From contig WPIO01000151.1 in assembly GCA_009760855.2 (NCBI GenBank), forward strand, positions 336,501 through 400,500: a stretch of DNA of 64,000 nucleotides, given 5' to 3'. Of this stretch, positions 24,096 through 36,207 are shown in pieces. Positions within the stretch are counted from its first letter, which is position 1. Every line of letters begins with the position of its first letter. Origin of the DNA: Cristatella mucedo (taxonomy: Eukaryota; Bryozoa; Phylactolaemata; Cristatellidae). The notes beneath the pieces are model-generated. The model saw nothing but the letters and a program-made list of their open reading frames with translations. It had not been told where the DNA came from and searched no databases. Both the position numbers and the translations under genes were made by a program.

Positions 24096-24207
24096 GTAAG
24101 CGGAGCCGCGTCGCCTGCCTTCTCTCTCCCTTTGCATTGGGCCAGTGCCTGCACTAGCTAAAACTTGTTCGATATCCCATCTAGTTTGGTAACCTGTTTT
24201 TTTTTAG

Positions 24208-24367
24208 CTGGAATTTCATCGACTTCCCACATTCCCTATTGGTCGTCTTTCATGTTATTTGCATGGCTTGGATAGAATTGTGCTGGGACTGCATGAACGC
24301 CAATCCTGAATCTAAATACCTTTGCCTGATCATCTTCATCCTGACGCTGGTTTTGGGGCAATTTCTG
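24208..24367 (+). CDS. Nav exon: domain II P-loop and start of S6 (filter residue Ala)
   Basis: One base plus 53 codons, phase 2 to 0. Acceptor TTTTTTTTTAG, donor CTG|GTGAGT. Reads RWNFIDFPHSLLVVFHVICMAWIELCWDCMN, close to the Nav domain II pore ([31 protein letters not shown]). The CGEW motif that carries the selectivity Glu is CMAW here: Gly to Met and Glu to Ala. The outer-ring Glu two residues later (WIE) and the WDCM motif remain. S6 begins LCLIIFILTLVLGQFL and ends in the next exon. The frame and both splice sites are clean, so this is not an obvious pseudogene lesion. Confidence 0.95.
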
Positions 24368-25682
24368 GTGAGTATAATTTTATTCGTGCCATCTTACGAT
24401 TGATTCCGTGGCTTCAGCTGGTAATATTATGACTGGGTGAGTTTGCCTAGCCATCTAGCTGGTTATTCTCAAAAATTGCAGAAAAAATTAGTGCTGGCCC
24501 ATCGTGCATTCATTTTCTGGATAGTGCTCATTCTAAGCGACTTCCAAATTAGTGCCACTTTTTGCTCCTGTTTGAAGCCGTCAAATTAGGCTAAACCTAT
24601 GCATTCACTGAGCGGGGATACTTTATGGGTGGTAAATTGTACAGCTTTTCTGAAGCACATATATTAATTACTTGGTGAAACCCTTAAACGACCGATAGCC
24701 AACAATCATCAGCTGTTGGAATACTATGCTCCGCTCATGTTAGTTGCATGGGGTGCTGTGTGGACTTTGACAATCGTTAGAAAAAATATCAGAACCTCTC
24801 TGGCACCAACGAGACCTCAATAACCCTGTGTTGAGGTGTAGGTCTCATAGAGGTCGAGCCATTGGGTCGTGTACAACAACTCACATTTCATACATCTCAC
24901 TGAAAGCAGGATCATAGCCCTCAAGGCTCCATTGTCCCCAAATAAATTTCCACATTTTTCTTACTCGAATTTCCATAACCAATTCCTTTACTTACCTACT
25001 CGTATTTTTACAATTTTACTACTCAAGAGCTCACATAGACACAATTATGAAACTGCCTATTTGAATTCGAGCAATTCTGTTACACCCCCCCCCCCGTACT
25101 CACATGCGTGCCATTCTGCATTTACCGTTCTCAAATTAATGCGACTCTGCCAATCGTGCTCTAGTACTCACACAACTCTCCAACTTGCTTGCTCTCACTC
25201 ATGCAGTTCTGCTAATTGCATTCCAGCTCGTGGGAATCTTCCCGATCCTTATAAAAAAAATGAGTAGTGGCCCGTCGTGTGTTTTTGGAAACCTATTTCT
25301 TTTAGAACCACAGGAAAGTTGTAAACTTTAAGAAATCTCTTTTGCCCCTCCACCCGGCCATTTTTGAAACTTTCCAGAAAGTATAGCTAACTTCTTGCGT
25401 AAATGGTTTTGCAACTCCTTGAAGCCCGTTCAGCCATGCAGCGAGCGGACTTAAAACTCGTGCACTTAAAAAACGTACAGCTACTAGCTGATGCGCATCC
25501 AATGGAGAAACCCTGCACAAATACGACGAACGATCACTAATGCTAATGCAAACCATCTCTTGAAAACCTGCACGCTTTTTTTAAGGAAGAAAGATTAAAG
25601 ACTCACACATGCCTACTATCATAACAAAACAAAGCACATACCGTCCTCTAATTAATCACAGCTCTTTATGGACCCTTCGCAA
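24368..25682. other. Intron 8, first part, nothing recognised
   Basis: AT-rich; contains a C homopolymer run near 25086-25096. A 132-codon open frame at 24869-25267 has no recognisable features. Confidence 0.45.
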
Positions 25683-28600
25683 GGAATGTATGCATCTCCG
25701 TCTGTAAGTCTGCTAAGCCGTATGGACTATATGGATGTTACGCAGCGGAGTTTTGTAAAGGGCGCTCACATCCTAAAAGGCTTTCGGTAAACATTCGGTA
25801 GCCAACAGACTTAATCCCAAGCATCAAAGAGAAAGTGGGAAGCATATCAGAGTCAGAAGAGCAGTTGAGGTAGTGAGTAGCATGGAAGGAGCAGGTCAGG
25901 AACACCGGAAAGGATGAGTCATAGTCGTCTGCATTAGAGTAGCTGTCATTCCATAAGAATCGTGGAAGCGATTTCCTTAGTCTAGGATCTGCAAGCTAAA
26001 GCTTCTGTCTCCAACGGTCGTTAAGCGGAGGTATGGAACAGCTAACTTATTGTCCTTACGGGACCTGACGGCACGAAGAGGCTGAAACTAGTGCAGAAGT
26101 TTAGCTAGGACGGAGGATATGGAGGAGCCAAGCCATGGCGGGTCTTGCGGGTCAGCTAAGAACTTGGCTCGTTATCCGTTGATCAATCGTCAGCCATCCT
26201 AGCTCTTTTAGGAAAAAATCCACGGGTTCAAATCTTTGGGAATTGAAAACTAGCCTTGCAGCCTCATTCATAGCTATTTGCAGTGGTCTACTTGCTTTTA
26301 TTGGTAACCCAGCAAAAGGAAACTACAATAATCAAGCTGAGACAGAACTAAGGAGCTAGTCAAATCCTTTGCTAGCCTCTGTGAAAGACAGCTCATAATC
26401 TTAGACAGGGATCAGACTGTATGACAAGCTGTAGAAGCAGTCTTCCGAATGAAGCTTTTAAAATCTAGGCTGCTGTCAAAAATACACATACATTTCGAGC
26501 ATGTGGTAATGGTCGCACGACGGCATCACCTATTACAAGAGCGAAGTCTTTTAATATAGCCGCAGGCATATGGTGTCCTATGAGCGGCTATTCAGCTTAC
26601 GGTCATTTAGTTTCCAGAGGTTTTTCGACATCCTGGATCGAATTTCGGCAAGGCAACGGTTCAGTTTATTAGTTGCTCCATCTGATTCCGACTTTTGAAT
26701 GGCAAATACAGCTGGGTATTGTCAGCATAAAAGAGATATCCTATTCTGTGGCTCCTGATAACTTTTTCCAGAGGTTGATTATGAATGGAGAACAACACGG
26801 GACCGAGGACGGACCCTTGAGGGACTCGATAGTTGACCCGCCTCGAGCGGGAGACCTGAACCCCAAGCGACACTGATTGAACTCAATTATGCTAGTACGA
26901 TTTAAACCACGCCAGTGCTTTGTACGCGAGGCCGATCGTTGTTCTCAATCGTTATAGTAGGACACTGTGGTCAACGGTTTTAAAGGTAGCCGGTAGATCT
27001 AGCAGTGTTGTGGCAGTGACATTCGTGCAATCGTTGTGGCATAGGATGTCATTGGTTACACGGAGGAGAGCAGTTTCAGTGGAGTGCTGCCTCTTGGACT
27101 GCGATCAAAGTTTTTCTGACATTTTATTCTTTTCAATGTGTGCAACCAGCTGCTCAGTAGCAATTTCTTTAAGAATCTTAGACACGAAAAGAAGAAGGGA
27201 AACTGGGAGATAGTTTGCAAGGACTTGTATTTTTAATCCACGCTATTTGAATTATTGGTTCTAACGATTGCCAATTTGAAGAACTTGGATACAACGTTTT
27301 CCAAAGAAGCTCTAAAAATCTTGGTTATGGCATGGATAAGTTGGTCTGACAGTGAAGACCACAGAAATGATGGTATAGAGTCTTCAGGAGACGAGTTCTT
27401 TTTACAAGACCTAATTAAGGTAGACACATTGCATGCAGAAACCTCGAAAAACATTTAAGGAGGATCGCAGGCTGTGTTTCCACAATTGCTTTACATGGAA
27501 GGGGCTTTATGGTGGCAAAAATGGGCACAATAATTTCAGTAAAGAAAGCTGAAAAATATTCTGCTGAACCATGATTATACGGGAGTTGAACCTCTAAGCC
27601 TTGGCCAGTCAATTGTTTACTGTCTTATATATCTGTTTTGGGTCCGACTGGCAGGTATTCAATTTTAGAGTGATAAAGTCTTGGATTTGTTAAGCTTCCG
27701 GTTGTAAACTCGAAGGAAGTCTTTGAAATTGACTAGATCTGCATCCGACCCTTATTTCTTAAAACAACGTTCAAGCCTGAGCTTAGCACAGTCCATGTTT
27801 TGAAGTTTGCTTCGTAAATTGAAAGGAATCTCTGCGATAGTACACGGACAGAACGAGCCGGAGAATGCTTGTCAAGAGTCCTCCTAAGTGCCACGTTCAC
27901 TGCATCATTGAGAATTTCGAGGCTGTAGGTCGAGCCTGGTTGCAAAGCAAGAAGACCTGCATCACAAACGGATTTCAAAAATATGTCTACGTGAATGCTT
28001 TTTAAGCTGCATCGCTGGACGAATTCGACATTACTCTGTCCAAACAAGAGAGCGGGAACAGTAAACGAGACCGAACGATGATCCGAGAGGGTCAAGTGAC
28101 ATACCTTACGGTCAGTGGGGAAGACATCCTTACTGAGCACGAGATCTAGAATGTGGCCACCAACATGGGTGGTGTAATTAACTTAATGAATCAAACCAAA
28201 ATTCTCCAAGCATTCAAGAAATGAGCATACCTGGCTGTTGACAGGATTGTCAACGTGAATACTGAAATTTTTAGCGATCAGTAATGGCCTGTCACACACA
28301 AGTGTTTTAGCGAGGAACTCCGAAAACTTCTCTATAAACAAGTTTAGACAGCCAGAAGGTGGTCGGTATATCACAGCACTGAGAGGCATTGTCTTAGATA
28401 AGGACCTGATTGCAACTGATTCAAATGATTGCAAAAAGCTGCACATCTTGTAGCTAAACGATTCACTCACAACCATTGCGTTCCGTCTTTAGCCTTGTCA
28501 GAAGGCGTAGACTGATAAAATGAAAACCCAGTTTAAGTAATCCCAGCTATAAAACTACTGGACCAATGGGTCATATGAGTTTCAGCAAGCTGAAATTCAT

Positions 28601-29150
28601 CTAGCTTCTCCTGGACCACCTGATCGCTGATAAGTAACCGCTTGGTTTTAGCGAGCGGGCATTTATTATGCGGAATTTAAGAGACTCCCATAACTGAGCG
28701 CCGCCAATGAAGTGGCTTGCTTTCAAGTTGACGTGTAGTCGGCCTGGCAATTGCAGGCCCTTCAAATTTGAATTGAACCTTAGTAAAGGCCGCCGTTCGA
28801 CGTTTCACAAAATGCTGAGGCACGACAGGTGAGCTGCTACCGCAAAGAGTGCTATTCAGTGCTTTTAACTTACGGGTCTTGGGTTTGATAGTCGACCTGT
28901 TGATAGGGCGAACGCGTGATTCAGAGAGGTTCTCACTGACCTGCCTATAAAAGCCCGCCGGTAGGTATCGACTAATGGCGACATTTCTCCTCATGCTAAG
29001 CAGGTCCTGTTTTCTGTAGTACCTACGAGAACAGTTCATAAATAGAAACAGCGAAGATAGAAGCAAAATATTCGAAGGTAGCACGGAGAAATCAGGTAAA
29101 GGTCCACACCAAGCTAGGAGTCGCCCGAGGCCACTCTCTAGTTCGTGCAA
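25683..29150 (-). mobile_element. LINE family B, near full-length, decayed
   Basis: Read on the minus strand. 5' region at 29150-28677 with Arg/Ser/Pro-rich text; endonuclease at about 28476-27733 (VIYRPPSGCLNLFIEKFSEFL, SDHRSVSF with the catalytic SDH box); RT at 27454-26660 (SLSDQLIHAITKI..., YRVPQGSVLGPVLFS, FYADNTQLYL); RT C-terminus and 3' UTR to the tail GGAGATGCATACATTCC at 25683. Several frameshifts and stops divide the frames, so it is not active. The 5' end is shared with the next copy, which argues that both start at the true 5' end. Confidence 0.85.
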
Positions 29151-29284
29151 GGAAGACTTTTGTTGGGAAAAAGCCCATAAACTGTAGCGATCCAGCTACG
29201 ATGCATGCCTTCATATGATTAAGTTGCAGGTATCTCGTGTAATACTACAAAACCATTGACGACTAAAACTAACGATTAGCTACA

Positions 29285-30640
29285 AAAGTTTTAAAAAAAT
29301 AAGTTACTTCAAAAAAAAGAAGACCCCGATTTCTTGAAACGATGTTCCAGCCTGCGCTTAACACGGCGCATCTTAAGGAGTTTTCTTGTAAATTGAAAGC
29401 AATCTCGACGACTTTGAACACGGATAGAGCGAACGGGAGCATGCTTGTCAAGAGCACTCCTGAGTGTCATGTTCATCGCATCAGTGAGGGTATCGAGGCT
29501 GCCGGTCGAGTCTGAATGCAGATCAAGAAGGCCTGCATGACAAACAGATTTCAAAAACTTGTCAATGTCAATGCTTTGTAAGTTACGTCGTTTGGCAAAT
29601 TCGACATTGCCCTGCACGTACGAGGGAGCAGGAACAGTAAACGAGACCGAACAATGATCTGAGATGGTCAGTGGTGAGGACATCCTTAGTGATCACGAGA
29701 TCTAGAATGTGGCCACCGACGTGGGTGCTATGATTAACGTGTTGGGCCAAACCAAAATTCTCCAGTCAGTCATGAAATGAGGGGACCTGGCTGTTGCTAG
29801 GGTTTTCAACGTTGATATTGAAGTGTCCTACAATCAGTAACGGCCTGTCACACACAAATATTTGAGCGAGGAACTCTGAAAACTTCTCTATAAACAAGTT
29901 TAGACAGCCAGAAGGAGGCTGGTATATCACAACAGTGAGAGGCATTATCATTGATGAAGACCTGATAGCAACCGATTAAAACGATGACCCATGCGAGAAA
30001 CTGCACATTTAATAGCCAAGCGATTCGCGAACAGCAATTGCAACCCGCCACTAACCTTGTCAGAACGCATGGACTGATAGAGTGAGAACCCGGGTGGGGT
30101 GGTCTCGGAATCACAGCTACTGGAACAAGGCGTCATCCAGGTTTCGGTAAGCAGAAATGCATCTAGCTTTTCCAGGACCACCTGATCGCCGATAAGTATA
30201 CCCTTGGTTTTTAGCGAGCGGACATTTAGTAGGTGGAATTTAGCAGGCTGTCCAACAACTGGGCGACTGGGATGAAGTGGCTTGTTCGAATTTGAATTGG
30301 ACCTTGGTAACGGCCGTAGGACGACGTTTGGCAACGTGCTGGGCTACGGCGGGTGGGCTACTACCGAAACAAGTACTATTCAGCGCTTTAAACTTACGAG
30401 TCGTAGGTTTGATAGCCGAGCTGTTGATAGGGCGAACGCAGGATGCCGGAAGGTTCTCACTGACCCGCCGGTAGGCGACATCGCATCTTATGCTAAGCAA
30501 GTCCTGTTTTGTGTAGCATATCCAAGGACAGCTCAAAAGTAGTTACAGCGAAGATAGCAGCGGAATACCCGAAGGTATTGAGAAATCAAGTAAAGGTCCA
30601 CACCAGGCTAGGAGTCGCCCGAGGCCGCTCTTTAGCGCTA
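29285..30640 (-). mobile_element. LINE family B, second copy, 5' half only
   Basis: Same strand as the copy at 25683-29150 and collinear with its 27740-29150 part: endonuclease text (VVIYQPPSGCLNLFIEKFSEFL at 29950-29885, SDHCSVSFTVPAP at 29664-29626), LLTETWMTPCSSSCDSETTPPG (30170-30105) and the same 5' sequence (GGTCCACACCAGGCTAGGAGTC). It lacks RT and 3' end. Confidence 0.85.
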
Positions 30641-30654
30641 GGAGGGCCGCATTT

Positions 30655-30895
30655 CGTTGGCCCTGTGATTCGTTCTTCAAGTGCTTATGCGTGCCGACTT
30701 CGTGCATGATGCCACTAGCCACACTTGTATGCTGACCCCGTGCATGTCACCCCTAACCATGTTATTCATGTCTTTAATCAAGAATGATACCACCCACTAT
30801 TCGATCATGCTTCCTTTGCAGCAAATGTAAAGCATCTAGAAAAAGATTGAGTTCTCTGAGGGCGTTTTATCAAGTGTATTAGTACTATTATATTT
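30655..30895 (+). mobile_element. LINE family A 3' UTR fragment
   Basis: CCCTGTGATTCGTTCTTCAAGTGCTTATGCGTGC through GATTGAGTTCTCTGAGGGCG and TCAAGTGTATTAGTACTATTA. Plus strand, adjoining the family B 5' end. Confidence 0.85.
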
Positions 30896-30899
30896 ACTA

Positions 30900-32230
30900 C
30901 GGAACACCAAGCTCTGCTGTACGGCCGCTCATCTCACTCGGGTATCACTGGTACTTTCCTGCAATGGTTCAGGTCCTATCTTGGTAAGAGGCTTGAGAAT
31001 AATGACGTGAATTCACAAAGATCATCCAAGTAACCTCTTAAATTCTGGGTACTTCAGGACTCGGGGCTTGGTTCCATTCTTTCACGGTATATATTCTCCC
31101 TCTTTCCATGTGATTATGAGGCACATTCTGGGCTTTGGCTTCTATGCAGATGACACCCAGTTGTACTTTTATTTTTATCTCTCTCTCTGCCATCGAGCAC
31201 GTCGAATCCTCTCAACTTGCTTGCTGCATGCATTGATGACATCCACACATGGATTGCAGAAGAAAAATTCTAAAATTGAGCGATGATAAAATGAGTTTAG
31301 TAGTTATGGGCGAACAACGTGTGCTCCAGAAATTGAAAGGGTTGACTGTCAAGAGTCGGCATCGCTGGCAAATTTCCTGCAGAATCTTAATGAAATCTAG
31401 CTCTCCTTTTCAAAGAGACGTTGCATTAGACGACCACACCAGCTCCACCAATAGTTCTTTCAGCTATAGAACATCGCCAAAATTCGGGCTTGTTTAAACT
31501 GGGATACCGTACCTAAATTGGTCCGAGAATTTGAGACACACCGTGTCGACTTTCGTAATTCAATGCCTCCTCGTCTATTGGTCTGGGCAATCAGGTGCTT
31601 AAATTTGGTGCAAAAAGTTTTAGCTAGGCTTGCCTGGTCTGAGCATAGCAGTTGCCACATCACATCTTTCTCGCTGACCTGCACTGCCTTTCAGTCAAGT
31701 AGTGTATCGACTTCAAGGTTTGTCACTCACTTTTAGGTCCCTTCATTCTTTGGCACCAGCCTAACTATCAGCTCTAATCCCTAACCATGTTAAGTATCGT
31801 ACTACTCCCTTTTAGGAATCCAATCGTGTACCTATACCTCGTGCAAACCTTAAACCCTTTGAAGACCGTACCTGTAGTTCATATGCTCTCAAAGCGTAGA
31901 ACACACTTGCGACTGCCTCGCGACATTCCCGGACTTTACCTAATTTAAAAAGAATTTAAAAACCCATAAATTGATCACAGGTTTTAGTGAGTTCTAGTGA
32001 TTCTTCCTTTGTATGCCTATTCGTGCTAATACTATACATGCTGCCACTAACCAAGCTTGTATAATGACCCACGGCATGTCACCTCTAACGAGGTTTAGCT
32101 TGATGTTATTGAGCATGCTACCACTATCCATTCGATCATTATTCCTTTGCAGCAAATGTAAATTTCCTAGAGAGATAATAAGTTTTCCTGGTGATGCTAT
32201 AATAAATGTATTAGTATTACCACTATTATT
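30900..32230 (+). mobile_element. LINE family A, 5'-truncated copy
   Basis: Starts inside RT (CTCATCTCACTCGGGTATCACTGG), with [14 protein letters not shown] at 31130, decayed C-terminus, 3' UTR, and a weak hairpin before a TATTAGTATTACCACTATTATT tail near 32230. Multiple stops. Confidence 0.8.
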
Positions 32231-32239
32231 TTATAAATT

Positions 32240-32395
32240 ATTTCCTCCACGAGGTGCTAGCCGTTCACAACCAGGGTCGTGTGTTTGACCCCGGAAGAGG
32301 CTGATCCGTGTTTGCCAACTGCAAGTGATGGCGATTGCCCAGAAGGCTCTTCAGCCGTTATAAATGAGGCTTTTAAATCTTCTTACCTTTTTTGT
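32240..32395 (+). mobile_element. tRNA-derived SINE (family 1)
   Basis: Head with GTCGTGTGTTTGACCCC (B-box region), body GCCAACTGCAAGTGATGGCGATTGCCCAGAAGGCTC, and end CGTTATAAATGAGGCTTTT; matches the copy at 55845-56025. It lies just before the IIS6 exon. Confidence 0.7.
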
Positions 32396-32511
32396 TGACA
32401 CGGGGCGTGAGGATTTCGCCCCAACCCCTCAGCTACGAGCCAAGTGGACCGTGAGCTCATTTTAATTTTTGGAGCGTTAACTATTGTTCGTCAAAAATGA
32501 TGCCGTTGTAG

Positions 32512-32860
32512 ATGCTCAACCTTTTCCTTGCATCTCTTCTGGATGCATTCAGCGGTGACAATGTAAAGAAAGAGAAAACGGTAAAACAGGAAAGCAAACT
32601 AAAGAAGAGCTTGATGCGCATTAAGCACTGCTTCAAAAAATCCTCCGGTGCATCATCAAAGAGATCTATTACCCCTGCAAGCTTCTTCAGCGATCGGAAT
32701 TCTATTGCTGCTAGCAAGATGACCATGAGGCGACCATCTTTAATCAAAGTTGAAGGAGCGCAGGTGGTTAACGAGAGTCATGTGTCGATGAAAAGTGGAC
32801 TGCCGCTAGATGCATCGCTTGTCCTTCAAGCCAAGAGTCAGGCATCCATGAGGAGTTCAG
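32512..32860 (+). CDS. Nav exon: end of domain II S6 and II-III linker, part 1
   Basis: 116 codons plus one base, phase 0 to 1. Acceptor CCGTTGTAG, donor TCAG|GTGCGT. Opens with MLNLFLASLLDAFSGDN, the Nav IIS6 end (LNLFLALLLSSFSADN), joined in frame to LVLGQFL of the previous exon. The rest is cytoplasmic linker: strongly basic (KKSLMRIKHCFKKSS) and Ser-rich, with MRRPSL, a good match to the PKA consensus RRxS. Phosphorylation is inferred, not shown. The first codon is ATG but it is internal to the protein. Confidence 0.93.
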
Positions 32861-33424
32861 GTGCGTATAAATAAATGAAATTGTGGGTTATTAATAACAT
32901 TAATAATCTGATAATGATTTTACTTTTGCATCTGATTCTCAGAGCACATTATCACTTTCTGGACACCTAACCTATGCTCAAAAATAATCATGATCGAACA
33001 GCTGGTGCACAGTGTCAATGAGGGTAATGCCGTTAGAGGTGACATGCACAGTGCCAGGATATGACCATGGTTTTTGGCTACATGCACAGTGCCGGAACGC
33101 ACAAACACTTAAAGGAAAACGACAAGGACCCATAAAATGGAATATAAACATTAGCGCCAGTAGATTTTTTAAATTTCATCAATTCAGGGATGTCAATACT
33201 TCAGTCGGGATTGAGTCCACGGCTTTGAGAGCATATGAACTACTTAAGTCACTGTATTAGGTATTACTGCCTAATTGACCTTACTGATATTCACATTGGC
33301 GGTCAGCCTTATGCATCCGCATGCTGCTTGTTTGACAGTGATGTCCTTCCACGAATGTGAAATTAATATTTATGGCTGGTCATCATACTTTCTTCCAATC
33401 GCACTAGCCTGTAGCCATCGAATG

Positions 33425-33545
33425 GAAGGCAAATGCATTTATTGATCGAGGTCGTGGGCTTGAGCCCAGTGTCATATGCAAAGCTCCTGAACAGAAATTT
33501 ATGTTCTCTTACAGCCTTATACAAATGGCATATATATAATTTTAT
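33425..33545 (+). mobile_element. tRNA-derived SINE (family 2) fragment
   Basis: GGTCGTGGGCTTGAGCCCAGTGTCATATGCAAAGC followed by CTGAACAGAAATTTATGTTCTCTTACAGC, matching the copies at 46775 and 49935, whose 3' part copies the family A hairpin. Confidence 0.65.
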
Positions 33546-34073
33546 ATTACCTGAGCTAATTCCATGACAGGTTGGGGATGACGCTATTACGATTTCCGAT
33601 TGAAAAGTAAACCTCTTTTTTGGGAGTTGTGAGTAATATCGACTGATGCACCAGGTAACTTATCTGGTAATTGGTATAGATTTGAAACATAATAAGGTGA
33701 CTTTATATGGTTACTTGGTAAATGCAGCGATAAAGACTCATTCCGGAACCAATTCTTGAGCATAAGATGAAGCTACTAAGGCAGGGCACACTCACATATT
33801 TGCCGTTGAACAGGCACTGCTGGAAGGACTGCATTACACGCGCCTAGCTTGTTGGAATCGAATATTTTCGTTATGTTCCTCCCATTGGGAGAGCCTCGCA
33901 GGGAGGATTATAGTAGGTTCATTGGGTCAGGTCCTAACGTCATGCACTGCGGCTGCTACATTCCCTCGACCTACATGATCTATCGTTCACAAAGAGGGTA
34001 AAAGACACAGCCAAGATTAGATAATGGTTTACTGACCTTTAATGTTATTGGCACACACACGAGCGCACACACA

Positions 34074-34121
<48 letters not shown>

Positions 34122-35354
34122 ATCACACACACGAGCTCGCACAAGCCTGCTTGATGTGTGTATGTATATGTCAAGCTTTGTGAGCAATTTTTTCAGTGTG
34201 TTTGAGATCATGCAAACCTTTTAGGTTCTGCAACATGAGTTGTGGTTCATTTTAGAATTACCTTCGATTGATATTAAGAATCTACATAAATATCTCAATG
34301 CAGCCTTATAGGTCATTTAAGTTGTATCTACTGACACTGTTTTACAGGGAAAGGGGCACTCTAACTCATGCTGTACCTTTCGTATATAGAGTCTGCGGGT
34401 GGCTCGTGTCGGCTTTACTACCCCTTGACTGCTGTTTGCAGCTCGTACGAGACAGTAACATATGGCCCAATCCTTCAAATAAATATCAGCTGGAACACTT
34501 CCTACGAAACATTTATAAGACGAGTGCCTCGCCTAAACTAGTAAGATTGAAGCTTACTCTTAAGCCTGATTTAGACGACAATTCTTGCTTCCTACCTACC
34601 TGAGTTTTACTGTGGTCTTCCGGTTTGTATGAGGAATGCAGTCTTGCTCCAAGTGTGGCTTCTTATTCGCTCCGCCACTGAGCTTTCATGGGTTATCAAA
34701 GGCATTTCTCTACGGCCAGGCTTCGTTAACTCTATTAGCGGTAGAATAAAAACTGTCCGCTATAGCCTTTATCGCTCGCCGCCTCAGAATCCGATTCTTA
34801 AACTCCGAAGTTGGCCTGGCCTGAACGGCGTATATGATTGGTCACTTACCAAGTCATGGCTGTAAGAGTAGAACCGGGTTTGGCTACTGAGTCTTCGCTA
34901 AGTCTCCACCTAAGTCTGGACCACCCCACTGTGTTGACGCATACACCGACAGCTCACTCGAGTACGTTGGAAGCAAGACTCGCCATCTAAGCCAGGCTTT
35001 CAATTCGTCATGTGCACTCCTCCCAATAGTAAGAGCAGGCTGCTCGTAATTTAACTTCCTAGCTTTGCCTTTACTCGCTTTAAGAGACGTACACCACCAG
35101 CCCATTCCTATGACGGCCCGAAATACGCTGTAGCTGCAGTTCGTATCACTTATTTGCTCGCAAAGAGGATGCCGAGTAGCGTTATAAGGGTGAAACGGAT
35201 GCAAACGCCGACCAGCACGAGCTCGCGAGTAAGCTTCACTAGAATGCACAACCAGCCATCTAAACACTATTTATTATTCATAGTGACTTCGCGAAAGACC
35301 ATTTAGTGTTTGCAAAGCCGTGGCAGCACTGGCTAGCAGTAGCAATTCGCCGTA
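33546..35354. other. Intron 9, second part
   Basis: Contains a CA microsatellite at 34053-34118. A 127-codon minus-strand open frame at 35267-34884 begins with GTG and has no known signature. No gene supported. Confidence 0.4.
34053..34118. repeat. (CA)n microsatellite
   Basis: CACACA run with minor interruptions at both ends; open frames here are repeat artefacts. Confidence 0.97.
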
Positions 35355-35435
35355 ATAATAATAATAAAAATAATAATGCCCTTGATAAAGCGCCCTAAGA
35401 GAACTTAATCTCTCTCTAGGCGCTTTAAATAATTT
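35355..35435 (-). mobile_element. LINE family A 3' tail fragment
   Basis: (AAT)n, then GATAAAGCGCCCTAAGAGAACTTAATCTCTCTCTAGGCGCTTTA: reverse complement of the family A 3' hairpin. Followed at once by an AT microsatellite. Confidence 0.85.
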
Positions 35436-35436
35436 T

Positions 35437-35439
<3 letters not shown>

Positions 35440-35519
<80 letters not shown>
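35440..35519. repeat. (AT)n microsatellite
   Basis: Pure AT dinucleotide run of about 80 bases. Confidence 0.98.
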
Positions 35520-35521
<2 letters not shown>

Positions 35522-36073
35522 CGATGGTATGGAAACAAAACAAGCTCACAATTTATTGACTAAAGAATATCTAAAGCTTACCTGTAAGCGTTCCATTTTT
35601 AAGTTCCAGCCCATTTTTTCAACAAGAAATACACGTTTTGTATCAGGTTACTCATCGGAAAAGTGAAAGAATGAGCAAACTCATTTTTAAAGGTCCTGCA
35701 TCGCCTCAATGAATTAAATCCCTGCAATATGTAGACATATTAATTGTTTAGCTGACTTGCAGCTGGCGGCAAAACCAGTACATTTTCTTCGAACTATTGT
35801 GGTGGCATATTATGGTCTTATATTCCTTAATTTAAAATTGTTTTGAATAGGCACCACTGTTTTTAGCTTCTCATGAATTATTTTATTCACAGCAGTTCCT
35901 TACGGATCAATATGATGATGCCATTGTTCTAGAAGTAACTGAACGCGATTTTAAGACTCCTATGTGCGAATTTCTCAAGATGCTTAAGCTTGCATGATTT
36001 ATTCCAATACGTGTCCCTCTATCACAAGTCGAAGAGTACTAGTCCGGTGACAATGTTCAGCTATGTGTTTCAG
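35520..36073. other. Intron 9, end
   Basis: AT-rich; nothing recognised. Confidence 0.5.
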
Positions 36074-36207
36074 CAACCCCGGTACAAGCCTTGAGTCGCC
36101 CAGAACTCACTCAGCTTGGTCTAACTACGGATCTCATAATCGACGGCAAAGAGACCGCTGCTCTATCGGTGACGACTAAAGCTTCGAGTGGCGTCCTGCA
36201 CAAAACG
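36074..36207 (+). CDS. Nav exon: II-III linker, part 2
   Basis: Two bases plus 44 codons, phase 1 to 0. Acceptor TATGTGTTTCAG, donor ACG|GTATGC. The two leading bases complete the codon left by the previous exon (G + CA = Ala). Text TPVQALSRPELTQLG and SVTTKASSGVLHKT is hydrophilic linker with no membrane segment and no motif I can name. Confidence 0.82.

Noticed and set aside
24265-24280. Interpretation of the Ala filter as a pseudogene lesion
   Set aside because: All 16 exons keep frame and splice consensus, and pore, S4 and S6 motifs are otherwise conserved.
35274-35549. 91-codon frame with an Ile-Tyr repeat
   Set aside because: Translation of the AT microsatellite.
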